Shown here: piece by piece, positions 1 through 6,285 of the stretch | Numbering within the stretch: position 1 is the first letter of the stretch | How the letters are laid out: every line of letters begins with the position of its first letter | Assembly: GCA_035559295.1 (NCBI GenBank) | Contig: DATMBL010000207.1 | Location: forward strand, 1 to 10,813 | DNA: 10,813 nucleotides | Source of the DNA: DATMBL01 sp035559295 | GTDB taxonomy: Bacteria; Desulfobacterota; Binatia; UBA9968 | Direction: 5' to 3' | Made by a program: the position numbers and the translations under genes | Notes under the pieces: generated by a model | What the model saw: only the letters and a program-made list of their open reading frames with translations | Told to the model about the DNA's origin: nothing | The model's database searches: none

Positions 1-118
1 TTCCTGCTCCGGTGTGATGTCAATCTAGCAAGCTTTGCCGTCCGACGGAATCCTCGAACCGGAGCGCGGCGTTTCTTGAAACATTTGACCCTCGGCCGGC
101 AGGTGATAAAGTAAGCGT
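1..118. other. left-edge region upstream of ribBX, no confident gene
   Basis: I cannot assign a gene here. Plus-strand frame 1 is open from base 1 to a TAA at 112-114 (37 codons) and could be the tail of an upstream gene, but the translation resembles no family I recognise. A TTGACC at 85-90 with TAAAGT at 107-112 (16-base spacing) is a weak promoter-like pair; it would leave a nearly leaderless ribBX message. AGGTGA at 101-106 is a possible ribosome binding site for the ATG at 119. I see no FMN riboswitch in these bases, although one could lie further upstream outside the window. Confidence 0.3.
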
Positions 119-1297
119 ATGCCGCTTGCGACGATCGAGGAAGCGATCGAGGAGATCCGCCGGGGTCGAATGGTTATCCTCATGGATGACAAAGACCGTG
201 AAAATGAGGGGGATCTCTGTATGGCGGCCGAGAAGGTCACGCCGCAAGCGATCAATTTCATGGCTAAGTACGGCCGTGGCCTGATATGTCTTTCGCTTAC
301 CGAGGAACGCGTCAAACAGCTCGGCCTGGCCATGATGGTCTCCGAGAACACCTCTCCTTTCGGCACCGCTTTCACCGTGTCCGTGGATGCGGCAAAAGGT
401 ATCTCTACTGGCATTTCGGCGGCTGATCGGGCGAAAACGATCCTTGACGCGATCGCAGATGACGCGAAGCCCCAGGACCTCGCCACTCCCGGGCATGTGT
501 TTCCGCTGCGCGCAAGAAAAGGGGGCGTTTTGGTGCGCGCGGGGCAGACGGAAGGATCGGTCGATCTGGCGCGCCTTGCGGGGCTCAAACCGGCGGGCGT
601 CATCTGCGAGATCATGAAGGACGATGGCACGATGGCGCGCCAACCCGATCTGATGCGTTTTGCCCGCAAACACAAGCTCAAGGTCGTAACCGTAGCGGAT
701 CTGATTCAGTACCGGCTCAATTACGATTCCTTGGTGTACCGCGCCGCTTCGGCGCCGCTGCCCACGCGCGCCGGCGGAGAGTTTTTAGCGATCGTTTACA
801 ATACGCACGTCGATCAAAGCGAGCACCTGGCACTGGTCAAAGGCGAGATCTCAGCAAAAGAGGAAACGCTGGTCCGCGTGCACACGAAGTACGTGCCGGG
901 AGATGTGTTTGGCTTCGAGCTACTCAACACGGGAGCGGTCATTCGGCGATCGTTGGAAATCATCGGCCGCGAGGGCAAAGGGGTAATCCTCTACCTCCAG
1001 CCCGAGCACAGGGGTCTCAAGCCTTCGCTCGAGACATATCCGGCGTTGGATGGCCGGCAGCACCGGGACGCCAATCCCTCGTTCGTGTACCGGGCGGATT
1101 TCAAGGAATACGGCATCGGCGCTCAGATCCTGCGCGATTTGGGAGTGCGCAAGATGCGCCTCCTCACCAACAATAAGAAGCACCTCGTCGGCTTGCGAGG
1201 TTACGGACTTGAAGTCACTTCGCTCGTGCCGATCCCGCGCGACCAGCCGGGCGCCGATGGCGCGAGGCTCAAAAAAGACAGCGCCAAGAGCGCTTGA
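119..1297 (+). CDS. ribBX: RibBX-type: 3,4-dihydroxy-2-butanone 4-phosphate synthase fused to a degenerate GTP cyclohydrolase II-like domain
   Basis: The N-terminal half (residues 1-200) is a complete RibB domain, which converts ribulose 5-phosphate to formate and dihydroxybutanone phosphate for riboflavin synthesis in the cytoplasm. Seen: the acidic DDKDRENEGD loop (23-32), the GISAADRAKT segment (98-107), GHVFPL with His126, RAGQTEGS (140-147) and Glu164 in GVICEI. The C-terminal half (about 220-372) is clearly of the RibA fold (RVHTKYVPGDVFG, YGIGAQILRDLGVRKMRLLTNN, GYGLEV). However, the three zinc cysteines of GTP cyclohydrolase II are replaced by Tyr258, Leu269 and Thr271, and the arginine of the family ADxRDYG motif is Lys329. 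It should therefore lack cyclohydrolase activity. This matches the RibBX variant known from proteobacteria, so a separate RibA should exist elsewhere in the genome. At 392 residues it has normal RibBA length, so it is not truncated. A start at 119 fits the beginning of the RibB family. Confidence 0.93.
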   Translation: MPLATIEEAIEEIRRGRMVILMDDKDRENEGDLCMAAEKVTPQAINFMAKYGRGLICLSLTEERVKQLGLAMMVSENTSPFGTAFTVSVDAAKGISTGISAADRAKTILDAIADDAKPQDLATPGHVFPLRARKGGVLVRAGQTEGSVDLARLAGLKPAGVICEIMKDDGTMARQPDLMRFARKHKLKVVTVADLIQYRLNYDSLVYRAASAPLPTRAGGEFLAIVYNTHVDQSEHLALVKGEISAKEETLVRVHTKYVPGDVFGFELLNTGAVIRRSLEIIGREGKGVILYLQPEHRGLKPSLETYPALDGRQHRDANPSFVYRADFKEYGIGAQILRDLGVRKMRLLTNNKKHLVGLRGYGLEVTSLVPIPRDQPGADGARLKKDSAKSA

Positions 1298-1336
1298 GCG
1301 CGTGGGTTAGACCCGCCCGGTTTTTGGCTCAAGAAG

Positions 1337-1342
1337 AAGGAG
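1337..1342 (+). promoter_or_regulatory. ribosome binding site of the FmdB-type gene
   Basis: AAGGAG lies six bases before the ATG at 1349. It is one of the few near-consensus Shine-Dalgarno sites in the window and settles the start of this small gene. Confidence 0.75.
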
Positions 1343-1348
1343 TGCGTT

Positions 1349-1564
1349 ATGCCGATTTACGAGTACCGTTGCCGAAGCTGCCATAGCACCTTTGAGCGTT
1401 TCGTCCTTTCCAGGGACGAGAGCGTGACCTGCCACGATTGCGGCGGCGCCGAGGTCGAGCGGCAGCTATCGGTTTTCAGCTCGATTGGGTCGAGATCAGA
1501 GCCCGCGCCAGGAGCGGCCGTGTCCGGCTGCGGCTGCACCCCGCAGACCTGCGGCTGCCGGTAA
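1349..1564 (+). CDS. FmdB family zinc-ribbon protein
   Basis: A 71-residue protein with the FmdB/CxxC_CXXC_SSSS signature: it opens MPIYEYRC and has two CxxC knuckles (Cys8/Cys11 and Cys28/Cys31) that should bind one zinc. The family is named after a regulator in the formamide/acetamide operon, but most members have no established role, so only putative regulator or zinc-ribbon protein is justified. Beyond the ribbon there is a flexible Ser/Pro/Ala stretch and a Cys-Gly tail with Cys61, Cys63, Cys68 and Cys70. The start is fixed by a strong AAGGAG at 1337-1342, six bases before the ATG. It lies 51 bases downstream of ribBX and may be co-transcribed, although its own ribosome binding site is much better than that of ribBX. 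Its stop is three bases from the stop of the converging gene. Confidence 0.9.
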   Translation: MPIYEYRCRSCHSTFERFVLSRDESVTCHDCGGAEVERQLSVFSSIGSRSEPAPGAAVSGCGCTPQTCGCR

Positions 1565-1567
1565 AAA

Positions 1568-2086
1568 CTAGTCGCGGCCGGTAAGATAACGCTTCAACTC
1601 GGGGCGGATGCGCCTTAACGCTTCGCCCACGTTGGCGAAAACTCGCTCCTCAACGAGTTCGCCCTGAACCCAGTAATCGAGTGAAGGCGCCTCGGTGAAA
1701 TTGATATCCACGACGCGCTCGCCCAAAGGCTCCCCGGTAATAACCATTCGCACCGAGTAACCGGCATCGATGATGAGGCCGCGCGCGTTGCGCGGCAGCG
1801 GGAGCCCATTCTTGAGTTTAGCCAGCTTCTCGGCGGGGTATGTGCCGACCTCCATCGAGAAGTACGCCCACTGCCCCGGCGCGACCGAGAGCTGCTGCAG
1901 CAGGCGCGAGTTGATATCCACGAGATTTTTGAGCGCTTGCTCCTGGTTATACCCCCTGAGGATTTCGTAAGCCCAGCGCTCGACGATGCCCCGCGCCGGA
2001 GAGAGCGGCTTTTCCTTATCTTTAACTGGACCGCGGTCGATCCACCATTTGGTTTCTTCGAGCGTGTCGACTTTATCGCCCGGCAT
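1568..2086 (-). CDS. conserved-looking hypothetical protein, 172 residues
   Basis: I do not recognise this protein. The reading frame stays open upstream to 2374, but that part lies antiparallel within the next gene's codons on the same strand in another frame and is Arg/Ala-rich shadow sequence. The ATG at 2086 (MPGDKVDTLEETKWW) is the sensible start. It begins two bases after the TAG of the upstream gene (2089-2091), which implies translational coupling; GAGGAG at 2101-2106 is 14 bases away, rather far for a ribosome binding site. The product is soluble, with no signal peptide or membrane segment. It has a helical N-terminal half (ERWAYEILRGYNQEQALKNL) and a C-terminal half that reads as beta strands (GLIIDAGYSVRMVITG, ERVVDINFTEAPSLDYWV). 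Position suggests it serves the same process as the decarboxylase/NMT1-like protein, perhaps as a partner subunit; that is inference. Confidence 0.8.
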   Translation of the reverse strand: MPGDKVDTLEETKWWIDRGPVKDKEKPLSPARGIVERWAYEILRGYNQEQALKNLVDINSRLLQQLSVAPGQWAYFSMEVGTYPAEKLAKLKNGLPLPRNARGLIIDAGYSVRMVITGEPLGERVVDINFTEAPSLDYWVQGELVEERVFANVGEALRRIRPELKRYLTGRD

Positions 2087-2088
2087 GG

Positions 2089-3081
2089 CTAGATCTTGAA
2101 CTCCTCGAGCGTGTTCTCGGCAAACAGCGTCTTCAGGTCGAGAGGTTTTTTGATCAGGCCCTGCTCGCGCGCGTACGCGACGAGCGTTTCGAGCACGTGC
2201 CGATTCGGCTCCAGACCGTAGGCCCACGGGTCGTCGCCCAGCACCTCGCGTTCCTTTTCGATTTCGTCGATCGACCAGGCCAACATGTATTTCAGCGCGG
2301 AAAACTCGTACATCGCCTGTTGGCAAATTCTCTTCGCTTCGTTGAAAGCCTTGAACAGGCTTTGCGCCACCCACCGATGCCGCTCATAAAACTCCTCCCG
2401 CAGGGCCACGGTATGCATGATCGGAAAGATCCCGGTCCGGCGAAAATAGTCTTCCTCGACTTCCCGGAAATTTGGAATCAGCCGTCGCACCTTTGGATGC
2501 CGGGCAACGAACGGCGAGGGCATATGGGCAGAGATCATGGCATCGATTTCGCCGCTCGCCAACATCGCCGACAGCGTCTTGCCCGCGCCGATGGGCCGGA
2601 TGTCGATCCCGGCAGGCAAGTCGTGCGGGATCTTGTCCTCGCGCCCGGGGTGCTCTTCGCCGCCCGTGAACCACTTCATGGCTTCGGGCGGAACGCCATA
2701 CTCATGCTGCAGGATGCCGCGAGCCCAGATCGCCATCGTAATCTGGTACTCCGGAACGCCGACACGCTTGCCCGCCATATCGGCCGGCTTCCGAATGCCG
2801 GAATCGGCATGGACGTAGATGCAGGAGTGGCGGAACGCTCGGGACGGAAACACGGGAATTGCAATCAGCCGCGGCGTGCCCTTGTCGCGCGCCATGAGAT
2901 AGGAGCCCATCGATAGCTCGGCCGCGTCGAATTCTCCGTAGCGCAACATGCGCCAAAACGTCTCCTCAACGCGCAACGGCAGATAGGTCAAATCGACACC
3001 CTCGACCTCAACGCGTCCATCCTGCAGCGCCCGCGTACGATCGTAATCCCAGCAGGCGAGCGTCAGCCGTACTTTCCCCAT
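2089..3081 (-). CDS. 4,5-dihydroxyphthalate decarboxylase-like / NMT1-THI5-fold protein
   Basis: A 330-residue protein with the hallmarks of the Pht5 (4,5-dihydroxyphthalate decarboxylase) branch of the periplasmic-binding-protein fold. It has LACWDYDRTRAL with DGRVEVEGVDLTYLP near the N-terminus, FDAAELSMGSYLMAR (51-65), IPVFPSRAFRHSCIYV (75-90), the GKRVGVPEYQITMAIWARG lobe (104-122) and an ASGEIDAMISA segment (175-185). Relatives are often annotated as ABC transporter substrate-binding proteins. Here there is no signal peptide or lipobox, so the protein should stay in the cytoplasm, and no ABC permease or ATPase is nearby. An enzyme or cytosolic binding role is therefore more likely than import. 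The true substrate cannot be deduced; phthalate is only the family archetype. The start is supported by AAAGGAAA at 3089-3096, seven bases upstream. It lies 27 bases after the 67-residue gene and is tightly followed by the 172-residue gene. Confidence 0.85.
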   Translation of the reverse strand: MGKVRLTLACWDYDRTRALQDGRVEVEGVDLTYLPLRVEETFWRMLRYGEFDAAELSMGSYLMARDKGTPRLIAIPVFPSRAFRHSCIYVHADSGIRKPADMAGKRVGVPEYQITMAIWARGILQHEYGVPPEAMKWFTGGEEHPGREDKIPHDLPAGIDIRPIGAGKTLSAMLASGEIDAMISAHMPSPFVARHPKVRRLIPNFREVEEDYFRRTGIFPIMHTVALREEFYERHRWVAQSLFKAFNEAKRICQQAMYEFSALKYMLAWSIDEIEKEREVLGDDPWAYGLEPNRHVLETLVAYAREQGLIKKPLDLKTLFAENTLEEFKI

Positions 3082-3108
3082 CGTCGAATTTCCTTTCGTT
3101 GCCTGAAC

Positions 3109-3312
3109 TTACAGCGGTTTGGCCGCTTTGAGAAAGACCGCGGCTCCGATTACGAACTGCTCGTTTTCGCCTTGTAGGACCACTGCCGCTTCCCCGGAAG
3201 CCAGTGTCGTGCGTCGCTGAAGGACGTAGCGCTTGCCTCCGAATTCGACCTTTTGGCCGATGCGGAAGCGCCGCAGGCGCTCATGGTCGGGCTGCGGATC
3301 GATACGTTCCAT
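3109..3312 (-). CDS. small hypothetical protein, 67 residues
   Basis: This looks like a real small gene rather than a shadow: it is first in a tight same-strand series and has balanced composition. After a charged head (MERIDPQPDHERLRRFR) it reads as short beta strands separated by turns (KVEFGGKRYVLQRR, GEAAVVLQGENEQFVIG). That pattern would suit a small SH3-like or other beta-barrel fold, but I cannot name a family. There is no signal peptide, membrane helix or metal-binding motif. No Shine-Dalgarno sequence precedes the ATG, which fits the nearly leaderless promoter proposed at 3326-3354. Its partner is presumably the 4,5-dihydroxyphthalate-decarboxylase-like gene 27 bases downstream. Confidence 0.6.
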   Translation of the reverse strand: MERIDPQPDHERLRRFRIGQKVEFGGKRYVLQRRTTLASGEAAVVLQGENEQFVIGAAVFLKAAKPL

Positions 3313-3325
3313 AACACTGCGTCTT

Positions 3326-3354
3326 TTAATACCACATCGCGCTCAGGCCTTAAA
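3326..3354 (-). promoter_or_regulatory. possible promoter of the 67-residue / decarboxylase-like / 172-residue operon
   Basis: On the minus strand, TTTAAG (3349-3354) and TATTAA (3326-3331) are separated by 17 bases, matching the sigma-70 boxes at 3 and 4 of 6 positions. Transcription would begin about 6-8 bases before the ATG at 3312, giving an almost leaderless message, in keeping with the absent ribosome binding site. Confidence 0.35.
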
Positions 3355-3374
3355 CCGGCGGCGGCTGTTCCTGG

Positions 3375-3403
3375 TTGACAGGCCGACGCCGGCACGCTAT
3401 TCG
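3375..3403 (+). promoter_or_regulatory. possible sigma-70 promoter of the reductase-cytochrome pair
   Basis: A perfect TTGACA at 3375-3380 is followed after 17 bases by TATTCG at 3398-3403, which matches the -10 box at only the first three positions. It sits about 30 bases before the ATG at 3434, in the gap between divergent genes, at the right distance to drive the pair. Confidence 0.4.
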
Positions 3404-3433
3404 AGTTTCGAGAAATCGACCCGAGCATCGTGC

Positions 3434-4366
3434 ATGCGCATCGCAGTTCTGGGCACCGGAGGAGTCGGCGGTTATTTCGGCGCCAAACTCGCCGCCGCCG
3501 GACACCGAGTCGTCTTTATCGCGCGCGGCAAACACCTCGAAGCGATGCGGCAACAAGGGCTCACGGTCAAAAGCCAGCAGGGCGATCTCCACGTTCGCGA
3601 CGCCTCGTTCATCTCCGATCCAGCTGCCGCTGGAGCGGTCGACTGTGTTTTGGTTTGCGTAAAGTCCTACGACACCGAAGCGTGCGCTCGCATTCTCGGG
3701 CCGCTCATCGCCGAGGAAACCGCCATCTTGTCGCTGCAAAACGGCATCGACAATCCGGACAAGCTGGCCGCCGTCTGGGGTAAGGAGCGGGTCTTTGCCG
3801 GGGTGGTTTATGTAGCGAGCCAGCTTTGCGCGCCCGGGCTAATCCAGCATAGCGCCGCGGGGAGGATCATCTTCGGCCCTCTGGAGAGGCATCGGACGGC
3901 GGCCGCCGAACGCCTCGGTCAGGTGCTCGCGGCTGCGTTTCCCTGCGACGTCGATCCCGAGATCCGTCGCGCGCAGTGGCTCAAACTGCTGTGGAACGCT
4001 CCGTTCTGCGCGCTTGCGTGCCTGGCGCGGGCGAACACGCGCGAGATCCTCGAAAGCCCGTCGCTAAGCCTGCTTGCCACCGATTGCATGCAGGAAGTGC
4101 GCGCGGCGGCACAGGCTCACGGGATCGATCTCGAGACCGAGACGATCGACCGGACGCTTGCGTTCTCGCGAACACTCGGCGATTTCAAGCCCTCGATGCT
4201 GCAGGACCTCGAGGCCGGAAAGCCTCTCGAACACGACGCTTTCAACGGGATCGTCGTGCGCTCGCTCGAGCGCGTGGGTAAGCGCGCCCCGCTCAATCGC
4301 GTTTTCTACCTGACGCTCAGCTATTTGGACGGAAAAATCCGGGGGCACTGGAAAGGCGGCCGCTGA
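3434..4366 (+). CDS. ketopantoate reductase family NAD(P)H oxidoreductase (PanE/ApbA)
   Basis: A 310-residue cytosolic protein of the 2-dehydropantoate 2-reductase family, which reduces ketopantoate to pantoate with NADPH in coenzyme A synthesis. Seen: the Rossmann loop GTGGVGGYFGAKLA (7-20) right at the N-terminus, VCVKSYDTE (74-82), LQNGIDNP (101-108), the catalytic-type lysine Lys184 in WLKLLWN with Asn188, and the SMLQDLEAGKPLEHDAFNG segment (254-272) with the conserved Glu266. The frame is open back to 3233, but family alignment starts at MRIAVLG, so I place the start at 3434; no clear ribosome binding site precedes it. Many bacteria carry several paralogues of this family acting on other 2-oxo acids, so the substrate is uncertain and I give no symbol. 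Its TGA overlaps the ATG of the cytochrome gene (TGATG at 4364-4368), implying coupled translation. Confidence 0.9.
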   Translation: MRIAVLGTGGVGGYFGAKLAAAGHRVVFIARGKHLEAMRQQGLTVKSQQGDLHVRDASFISDPAAAGAVDCVLVCVKSYDTEACARILGPLIAEETAILSLQNGIDNPDKLAAVWGKERVFAGVVYVASQLCAPGLIQHSAAGRIIFGPLERHRTAAAERLGQVLAAAFPCDVDPEIRRAQWLKLLWNAPFCALACLARANTREILESPSLSLLATDCMQEVRAAAQAHGIDLETETIDRTLAFSRTLGDFKPSMLQDLEAGKPLEHDAFNGIVVRSLERVGKRAPLNRVFYLTLSYLDGKIRGHWKGGR

Positions 4367-5271
4367 TGTTTCTCAAACGCCGTGCTCGGCTCATCAAAAA
4401 GATCGCTCTCAAATGCGCGATCTTCTCTCTTTTCTCCGTTGCCTCACCCGCGCGGGGCGCCGAGGCTCCGGTCCCCCACGGACGCTACATCTTCGCCCTT
4501 GCCGGAGGTTGCGCGTGCCACACCGATCCCAAGGGCACCCAGCACGCCGGCGGCAGGGCCTTCCCCGTCCCATTTGGAACCGTCTACAGCACCAATATTA
4601 CCCAAGACCGGGAAACCGGCCTTGGCGGCTGGACCGATCAGCAGATTCTCGACGCAATGGTCAAAGGCGTGCGCGCCGACGGGCGCAGGATTCTGCCGGT
4701 GATGCCCTACGAAGCTTACTCCGGTATGGCACAAGCCGATCTCAAGGCGTTGCTTGCCTATTTGCGCACGTTGAAGCCGGTCAAGAAGGCGACGCCAGAA
4801 ATGAAAACGCCCCTGCCCTTTATGCGCTCCGTTGGTGTTCCTGTGTGGCTCGCGCTCTTCGGTCGTTTTTACAATGCGCCGGCCCAGGCGCCTAAGAGCG
4901 GCATCGAGCGCGGCCGCTATCTCGTCGATCACGTATCGCTCTGCGGCGACTGCCACACCCCGAGAAACGCGCTTGGGGTGCCGGAGCGCTCGCTCTATTT
5001 GGCCGGAGCAAGTCAGGAAAAGGGGCCGTTGGGAGAAGCGGTACCAAACATCACGCCCGATAAGGAGACCGGCATCGGCGACTGGAAGCGAGAGGATATC
5101 GCGGAGTTGCTTCTGACCGGCACCAAGCCCGATTTGGACAACGTCCAGGGCCTTATGGCAGAAGTGATCCAGGGAACGTCTCACGGATACAAAGACATGA
5201 GGCGTGAAGACGCTCTGGCGATCGCGGATTATCTCAAGTCGATCCGCCCGATCAAAAACAAGATTAATTAG
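4366..5271 (+). CDS. exported diheme cytochrome c with one non-canonical haem site
   Basis: A 301-residue periplasmic electron carrier made of two cytochrome c domains, resembling the cytochrome subunits that accept electrons from membrane alcohol, gluconate or similar dehydrogenases. Residues 1 to about 33 form a signal peptide: a basic n-region, a hydrophobic core (IALKCAIFSLFSVASPA) and likely cleavage near ARGA-EA. Domain 2 has a normal CGDCH at 193-197 and a likely axial Met264 in GLMAEVIQGTSHGY. Domain 1 has the expected surroundings (YIFALAGG before it, NITQDRETGLGGW after it, likely axial Met113 in VMPYEAYSGM), but its haem motif reads CACH (49-52), one residue short of CXXCH. Both domains end in the typical AYLRTLKPV / DYLKSIRPI helix. 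The ribosome binding site GGAAAGG lies inside panE just upstream. The stop is 12 bases from that of the converging moxR gene. No dehydrogenase partner is visible in the window. Confidence 0.9.
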   Translation: MFLKRRARLIKKIALKCAIFSLFSVASPARGAEAPVPHGRYIFALAGGCACHTDPKGTQHAGGRAFPVPFGTVYSTNITQDRETGLGGWTDQQILDAMVKGVRADGRRILPVMPYEAYSGMAQADLKALLAYLRTLKPVKKATPEMKTPLPFMRSVGVPVWLALFGRFYNAPAQAPKSGIERGRYLVDHVSLCGDCHTPRNALGVPERSLYLAGASQEKGPLGEAVPNITPDKETGIGDWKREDIAELLLTGTKPDLDNVQGLMAEVIQGTSHGYKDMRREDALAIADYLKSIRPIKNKIN

Positions 5272-5283
5272 CTCCGCCTCTGT

Positions 5284-6270
5284 TTAGGTCCGCGGCACCT
5301 GCTTGAGAATCTCGGCGATGATCTGATCGGCGGTCACGTTCTCGGCCTCGGCCTGAAAATTCAGAATGATCCGGTGACGGAGGGCTTGATAGACAACGTC
5401 TTCGATGTCTTCGTAGCTCACGTGCACCCGGCCTTCGGCCAGAGCGTTGCCCTTGGCGCCGAGAATCACCGCTTGCGCGCCGCGCGGGCTCGAACCAAAG
5501 CGGATGTATTGTCTGATTCCCGATTTCACCGGGCTGCCGTTCTGAGCGCCCGGCTGGGTGGCATGCACAAGGCGCACGACGTACTCCTCGATCGGCGGAG
5601 CGATCAACACCTGCCGTAGCAGCTGGTGCATCTCGTCGAGCAGGCCAAGGCCGTTTGCCGGGAGCACGGTGCCGATTCTGCCACTTGCCGTACCCGTGGT
5701 CCGTTTTAAGATTTCGCGCAACTCCCCAGGCGAAGGGGGTAGGACCATGAGCTTGAACAGGAACCGATCGAGTTGCGCCTCGGGAAGCGGATAGGTTCCT
5801 TCGAGTTCGACCGGATTCTGCGTCGCCAGGACCATAAAAGGCGACTCCAGGCGGTGCGACTCGCCGAAGACAGTCACCTGCCTTTCCTCCATCGCTTCGA
5901 GCACCGCCGATTGCGTTTTTGGTGTCGCGCGGTTGATCTCGTCCGCGAGCACCACGTGCGCGAAGATCGGGCCCTGCTTGAACTGAAACTCACGATGCCC
6001 GTTGCGTTCCGTCAGCACTTCGGTACCGACGATGTCGGACGGCATGAGGTCCGGCGTGAACTGGATGCGCTTGAAGGTGATCCCCAGCGCCTGGCTCAAC
6101 GACTTGACGAGCAAGGTCTTCCCCAGCCCGGGAACCCCCTCGAGCAGAACGTGGCCTCCGGCAAAGAACGCGATCAGTACCTTCTTGATCACATCGTCAT
6201 GTCCGACGATGACCTTGCGTATCTCTCGATCGAGACTCTTGAAAATATTTTGAAACTCTTCGGGCTGCAT
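5284..6270 (-). CDS. moxR: MoxR family AAA+ ATPase
   Basis: A 328-residue cytoplasmic ATPase of the MoxR group, chaperone-like proteins that use ATP to assemble or activate partner complexes, usually with a von Willebrand A-domain protein. Seen: Walker A GVPGLGKT (45-52), PSDIVGTEVL (78-87), Walker B VVLADEINRA (106-115), the EAMEERQVTVFGE insert (125-137), sensor 1 ATQNP (149-153), the LPEAQLDRFLFKL segment (162-174) and a sensor 2 arginine, Arg263, in SSPRGAQA. Length is normal and all ATPase residues are present. The start is supported by GGAAGG at 6278-6283. It is last in the operon, 15 bases after the membrane protein gene. The usual downstream DUF58 and VWA genes are absent: the next gene converges from the other strand 12 bases away. 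Confidence 0.95.
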   Translation of the reverse strand: MQPEEFQNIFKSLDREIRKVIVGHDDVIKKVLIAFFAGGHVLLEGVPGLGKTLLVKSLSQALGITFKRIQFTPDLMPSDIVGTEVLTERNGHREFQFKQGPIFAHVVLADEINRATPKTQSAVLEAMEERQVTVFGESHRLESPFMVLATQNPVELEGTYPLPEAQLDRFLFKLMVLPPSPGELREILKRTTGTASGRIGTVLPANGLGLLDEMHQLLRQVLIAPPIEEYVVRLVHATQPGAQNGSPVKSGIRQYIRFGSSPRGAQAVILGAKGNALAEGRVHVSYEDIEDVVYQALRHRIILNFQAEAENVTADQIIAEILKQVPRT

Positions 6271-6285
6271 TCCGCTCCCTTCCGG

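Noticed and set aside
20..681. Two long minus-strand open frames opposite ribBX (about 217 codons each).
   Set aside because: They lie wholly antisense to a gene with clear family motifs, are rich in Arg/Ser/Ala, and show no recognisable domain; this is usual in GC-rich DNA.
1301..1325. Possible intrinsic terminator after ribBX: GGGT-TAG-ACCC followed by TTTTT.
   Set aside because: The stem has only four strong pairs with a three-base loop and the T run is six bases too far away.
2087..2374. Upstream extension of the 172-residue gene by 96 codons.
   Set aside because: It would overlap the coding sequence of the decarboxylase-like gene in another frame and translates to Arg/Gly-rich sequence without structure; the ATG at 2086 right after the upstream stop is the natural start.
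3233..3433. N-terminal extension of the reductase by 67 codons.
   Set aside because: The Rossmann loop must sit at the very N-terminus as in the family, and the extension crosses the promoter region and the opposite-strand small gene.
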